DNA from: Ophiocordyceps camponoti-saundersi (nom. inval.)
Taxonomy: Eukaryota > Ascomycota > Sordariomycetes > Hypocreales > Ophiocordycipitaceae
Reading direction: 5' to 3'
NCBI GenBank assembly: GCA_003339415.1
Contig: PDHQ01000486.1
Coordinates: 1-12,483 of the forward strand
Length of the DNA stretch: 12,483 nucleotides
Below are positions 8,661-12,483 of the stretch, piece by piece. The notes under the pieces were generated by a model that was not told the DNA's origin, did not search any database, and saw nothing but the letters and a program-made list of their open reading frames with translations. Position numbers and translations under genes: made by a program. Every line of letters starts with the position of its first letter. Within the stretch, counting starts at the first letter, position 1.

Positions 8661-9760
8661 TTATATTAAATTATAGTACTAAGGAGCTTAATCGCGTAGC
8701 TAAATATACTTTTCCTATCTTATTAGTTCGTAAAGGCGGTATTACTAAAGCGTTCCGCGTATAAAGGTGCGGATTTTATATATCCCCGCTAAACGTTAAA
8801 CTTTATTATCGAGACCGATAGAGGAAGATTAGCGCTTAATATACTACTAGTATATACTTATTTAAGGGATTATATAAATAAACGTATAGCTTTCCGATAG
8901 TTAAAAAAAAAAGGATCTAAATTAGAAGTAATAAGCTTCGCGTAGCTAGGGGGGTTAACTAGGGACTAATATAGTTTAATCTGCTAAGTGGACGCTTATA
9001 TATTATTAGGAATAAGCTTTTCTAGTAAGAGTAGCTAAAAAAACTTTTTTATACTTATAACCTAAACTTAACCGCTAGCTTAAAAATCGTATACTTCTTA
9101 ATAAACGTAGACTTCTTATTTTATCTTATTCCTTAAAAGCTAGAATCTAATTAACTAAGATAAATCTTTAATTTCGGAGATTATAAAATCTTTTTTTAGT
9201 TTAACCTTATAGTCCTCACCCCCCCTATCTTAACGTTAGTATTATAAGGTAAGATTATAGCGTAAAAAAAGGATAATAATTATATTAAGGTTAGTAGTTA
9301 GTAGATTTAGCCCTAGGAATTTAACTATTAATAGCTATTATTTAGCCTTTATAGAGGATAGCTGCAGCTTATCGTTATCGTTATACTCTCGTTAATTCCT
9401 TAATAATATTAGTAGGTTAGGGTTAGCTCCTTTCCCTTCGCCGGTTATATAAAGTCCTCTCTCCTCCTAAAGCGTTTAAGGATCTTATATTCGCGTTTAT
9501 CTTACTATTATCTTACTATTTTAGCGGGGGGGGGGGTAGGCTAGATAGTAATTCTTTATAGGGAAAACGATAGGTAGCTAGTTTTCTATAAAAATATAAG
9601 AGGGATAAGATAAAAAAGGGTAAGAACTATTTAATCTAAAGCTTAAAACTTTAAAATAAGTATTTAAAGTAGTAATTTATAGTATAAAAGTGTAAGGTTT
9701 AAGATAAAGTTATAATTCCGTTTAGTAGAGTTTTTACTATAAGTCCTCTCTAAATCTTAA
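8661..9760 (-). pseudogene. Probable reverse transcriptase relic of second copia element
   Basis: A minus-strand stretch at about 9100-9210 reads KDFIISEIKDLS*LIRF*LLRNK followed by VYVY*EVYDF. This fits the copia RT segment just after YVDD, where most members have an acidic M-K-D-L-G-x-L-x-x-F-L-G-I motif and then a Q-x-x-Y. Toward its N-terminus, FREDL*QKLY at about 9738-9758 looks like the region leading into RT. The YVDD loop itself and the conserved W-V-F-K block were not found, and an 11-G run at 9526-9536 may mark an indel or sequencing problem. Support comes mainly from position next to the RNase H. Confidence 0.5.
9526..9536. repeat. Poly-G run (11 nt)
   Basis: A run of 11 G preceded by TTTTAGC. 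It lies inside the degenerate RT region and interrupts the reading frame. The longer poly-G at 12393 is also preceded by TTTAGC. Confidence 0.9.
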
Positions 9761-10825
9761 CTTACGATATATAACTTTTAAGATAGCTATAAAGATAACG
9801 TTAAGTGCTAATTCTTACTTAATTACTTCCTCTCTTAAGGGAAACTAATCTATATTATATACCTCGTAATAGCCCTTATCCTATCTTAATTACCTTTTAT
9901 ATCCTAATCCTTAGAAGCTCTTAGGAGAAGAAAAGGTCTAAGAGACTATTTAATTAACTATTTTCCGAGCTACTAATAGCCCTCTAGCTAAGGCTAACGC
10001 GTGTTTATTTCTTAGGCATTTCTGCCGCTATAGCTAAACTATACTATCCCGTCCTGCCGTAAAGTTTTTACTTAACGTTACCCTTTTTATATTTACGTTT
10101 AGTAATAGTTCGTTAGGTAGCTAGATTAAGCGCGAGTGCTTAGCTAAGATAGGCAGATTATCTCGCTACTTTATTTTCCGGATAATATAATCGAGTAGTA
10201 ACTTTCTCTTAATTATCTAAAAAAGGTAGATAATAAGGTCTTATAAGTAATCCGTCACTTAATAGATTTCTTAAAAAAGTATTATCCGCCGATAACTAAC
10301 CTAACGATCCGCTATCTACGTACCTAACTTACTAAGAGGCCTTAGAAATTAGTAATAAGGACGGGGTAAACGTAAATAAGCTTAGCGCTAGGGCGCCTTA
10401 CTACTTACTTTACGAAATAACTACTAATAAGGAGACTAGCGTCTACTTTAGTTTTATAAAAGGTAGAGGTATATAGATAATAAAGTTATATAGGTAACCT
10501 AAACTTAACTATTAATAGTAGATAATCCTCCTATTATTTATATTACGCGTAATAACTTTATAACTATTAATAAGCTTATAATAGTCTAGCTTTTTTCCTA
10601 AGACTAAGTTATCCTAATTAGCGGTAAGCGGTATTTAAACGCGTTATAGTAAAAATAAAAGCTATTATCTTAATATACTACCTCTTTCTCGTTACTCCGA
10701 GCTTAGCTCTCCTAGTATATTAATATAAGTCCTTTATCTTTTATAAGTACCTTAAGCTAGAGAAAGGCGGTAAAGTCCCGTAAGGATTATTAAGATAATA
10801 TTCGTAAGCAGACCTATAGCTTTAG
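9761..10825 (-). pseudogene. Putative integrase C-terminal/linker relic of second copia element
   Basis: A minus-strand frame is open except for TAA/TAG over roughly 9740-10290. It contains KVIYRKLRFREDL, NIKRVTLSKNFTAGRDSI and RKIKxRDNLPILAK. Its position upstream of RT and its general make-up fit the end of a copia integrase, but I did not find the D-x-G-x-E-F catalytic block or the H-H-C-C zinc finger. The part from about 10300 to 10825 holds nothing I can name. Confidence 0.3.
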
Positions 10826-11070
10826 AATAGCTTATATATTAGATAAAATCGGTTATATATCGATAAGCTATTAAAGTTACTCCTTTATCTATAAGAGGTC
10901 TCGATATTATTATAAGTATAATACGGCCCGCTTAGGTTATATAGCGGGAATAGCTTATATACTAAGTAAAATCGGTTATATATCGATAAGCTATTAAAGT
11001 TATTTCTCTATCCGTAGGAGGTTTCGATATTATTATAAGTATAACGCGGCCCGCTCGGGTTATATTATAG
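10826..11070. repeat. 2 x 123-bp tandem direct repeat
   Basis: The copies are 10826-10948 and 10949-11070, differing by a limited number of changes, mostly C/T or G/A. Each copy begins with AATAGCTTATAT and has ATAAGCTATT about 37 bp later, so an inverted repeat of 10 bp lies within each copy. The copies end in CGGCCCGCT-YRGGTTATAT. The period is exactly 41 codons, so a duplication within a coding region would keep frame, but no protein domain is recognised. Confidence 0.85.
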
Positions 11071-12392
11071 GTTTTCTATAGCTACTTATATTCTATATTT
11101 AGGAGGTTTATCGGCGGCCTTACTACTTAGTTCCGAAATTCCCCTATTATTTTTAAAAGTAGCCGATCTTTTATAATATATACTGCTAGCCTTAACGTTT
11201 AGGGTATAGTTTACTTATTCTTTAAGATAAAGAATCTATGCTCGTAGTTACCTTATCTTAGCACGCTACTCCTCTAGCGTGTTCGGCGTGGTCAGAGTCT
11301 TAGAAGAGGAGTTTATCGTTATTTTCCGGTATTATCTATAAACGGATACTAATCTTTCCTTAGTTATATTTCTCTTATATAAGTCTCCTTAGTTAACGAA
11401 AAGTCTCGTTATACGCTCTTAATATACGTCTTAAAGTAGAGTTATAGTTTAGGTTATATATAAAGCCTTTTCCGTCTCCACGTTAATATAAAAGTTAGTA
11501 TACTTTCGTTAGTTGCTTATTAGCGAATTATAAGCTTAGGATAGTCTTATCGGCCTTATAATATATATATATTAAGTAAGTAGTAGTTTTAAAAAAAAAA
11601 ATTAAAGCTAAGTAAAAAGGTATAAAAAGGAGGGAAATTTTTATTAGTAAAATCTTAGTTAAATATAAACGAATACGTGCTTATAGGGACGGGAGAGGGC
11701 GTAGTAAAATCCTAATAAAGACGCGGTTACGTTTCCTAGTTATTTCTAGTTCCCTATATATTTTTCTAGGTAATTCTATTATATAAGTCTATTATAAAAT
11801 ACGTCGGATCTTTAGGGAAATCTGGTTAAAATATAGTATTAGTAAGTTCTTACTTCGTAGATTTTAGAAAGATATAATATATGCCTTAAAGTAGTAGAAT
11901 AGTTATGCTTAATTTAACTTAATAATAATAAATAAAGTCTTATTAGACTATTAGCTAGTAGAAAGCTTTCGCGCGTAATAGATAATAGGTATCTAGGCGA
12001 TGCTTTTTTATTAACTAATTAGTAAAAAAAAAAAAAGATAAAAGCCACCTTAGCGGGAGTAATAGGCACCCCTGCCTACATATATATATAAGGCCCTTAG
12101 TAAGGAAGATAGTCTTAAGGAAGTAGGACTATATAGGTCTGCCGGCCCCTACAAACCGTATAAGTAAGTTAGGGTTGCAGGCGTTAAAAAGTATTATTTA
12201 AGCTAATCTAATTAATCTAACGGATCTGATTAATTAGTATCGCTTAGCTAAATAAAGGCTAGAGAGAGCTAAAGGGGCCTAGGAAAGTTAATTTAATACG
12301 TATAGGAAGGGAGGTAAACACTTTACTATAATAGCTTATTATTTTAACTTTCTCAAGCGAGCTTGCTATTAAAATCCCCTTATCGCTTTAGC
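11071..12392. other. RIP-mutated stretch without a firm gene call
   Basis: About 1.3 kb with strong TpA excess. On the minus strand, frames at about 11100-11330 (with VYIIKDRLLLKI) and about 11640-12010 (with DFPKDPTYFIIDLYNRIT) are interrupted only by TAA/TAG or almost so. This suggests former coding sequence, possibly protease/gag of the second copia element. The plus strand is also fairly open at 11700-12000, so the orientation is not decided. The part from 12040 to 12392 has some CpA/TpG left and a TATATATATAAGG tract near 12080. It could hold an LTR, but no partner copy was found. Confidence 0.35.
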
Positions 12393-12415
12393 GGGGGGGG
12401 GGGGGGGGGGGGGGG
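12393..12415. repeat. Poly-G run (23 nt) at the edge of the RIPped block
   Basis: A run of 23 consecutive G preceded by CTTTAGC. It sits exactly where the composition changes from CpA-poor to CpA-rich. It could form a G-quadruplex on the plus strand, or mark an assembly or sequencing problem. Confidence 0.95.
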
Positions 12416-12483
12416 CTTCTCCCTATAGAACACACACACACAAAGATAAACACGCATAATAACAAAACAAAAAGAAAATTTAT
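12416..12483. other. Apparently non-RIPped flank with (CA)n microsatellite
   Basis: The last 68 bp hold a CA microsatellite (about 12430-12442) and many further CpA steps (AAACACGCATAATAACAAAACAAA). These are the dinucleotide RIP destroys and are scarce in the preceding 12.4 kb. The stretch is too short to tell whether it is host intergenic DNA or a younger insert. Confidence 0.7.

Larger units (their letters stand above)
8245..10150 (-). mobile_element. Second Ty1/copia relic, different lineage, minus strand
   Basis: From its 3' end it contains RNase H (8250-8660), a probable RT (about 8660-9700), and a probable integrase-RT linker (about 9738-10150). The RNase H motifs differ from those of the copia element at 1540-5335, so this is another family. 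No LTR was found on its 3' side: the sequence below 8245 belongs to tandem unit 2. The 5' part may continue to about 12390, which would give a roughly complete copia length. Protease and gag were not recognised with confidence. Confidence 0.65.

Noticed and set aside
8280..9040. Plus-strand frame of about 250 codons broken only by TAA/TAG
   Set aside because: It is antisense to the second copia RNase H/RT region, which has family motifs on the minus strand.
1..12483. CRISPR array, tRNA or rRNA genes, telomeric TTAGGG repeats
   Set aside because: None was seen. The repeats present are LTR, tandem-unit or microsatellite types, and the setting is fungal.

Overview
This window looks like an AT-rich, gene-dead block from a filamentous ascomycete (Pezizomycotina). 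Almost everywhere CpA and TpG are scarce and TpA is in excess, while CpG remains common. That is the footprint of repeat-induced point mutation (RIP; CpA to TpA on either strand). ATG codons are rare and every recognisable reading frame is riddled with TAA/TAG, so no intact protein-coding gene is supported. The species cannot be named from the sequence.

Layout, left to right. (1) A 53-nt poly-T edge and about 1.35 kb of AT-rich sequence without a recognisable gene. (2) A Ty1/copia LTR retrotransposon on the minus strand, about 1540-5335. It has two direct ~395-bp LTR copies (1540-1938 and 4935-5335), a gag relic (4271-4858) and one continuous reverse transcriptase/RNase H frame (2181-4010). 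Protease and integrase are missing between gag and pol. The homology of the left LTR continues outward into the start of a second gag (1402-1458), so the array looks like LTR-internal-LTR-internal with a shared LTR. (3) Two head-to-tail copies of a ~1.4-kb unit (5415-6864 and 6865-8205). Each has a ~0.5-kb promoter-like leader, a pyrimidine-rich tract and a plus-strand ORF relic. The two ORFs align as proteins and may be a cysteine-rich fungal domain whose Cys codons became Tyr. (4) A second, different copia relic on the minus strand from about 8245. RNase H is clear, RT and the integrase-RT linker are probable, and the remainder up to about 12.39 kb is unassigned, including a 2 x 123-bp tandem repeat. 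(5) A 23-nt poly-G run (12393-12415). To its right the base usage switches abruptly to CpA-rich, apparently non-RIPped DNA with a (CA)n tract.

The pieces do not form a pathway. They are transposon and duplicated-gene copies silenced by the same mutational defence. The points of most interest are the shared-LTR tandem copia structure, the duplicated RIPped gene pair, and the sharp RIP boundary at the poly-G run.
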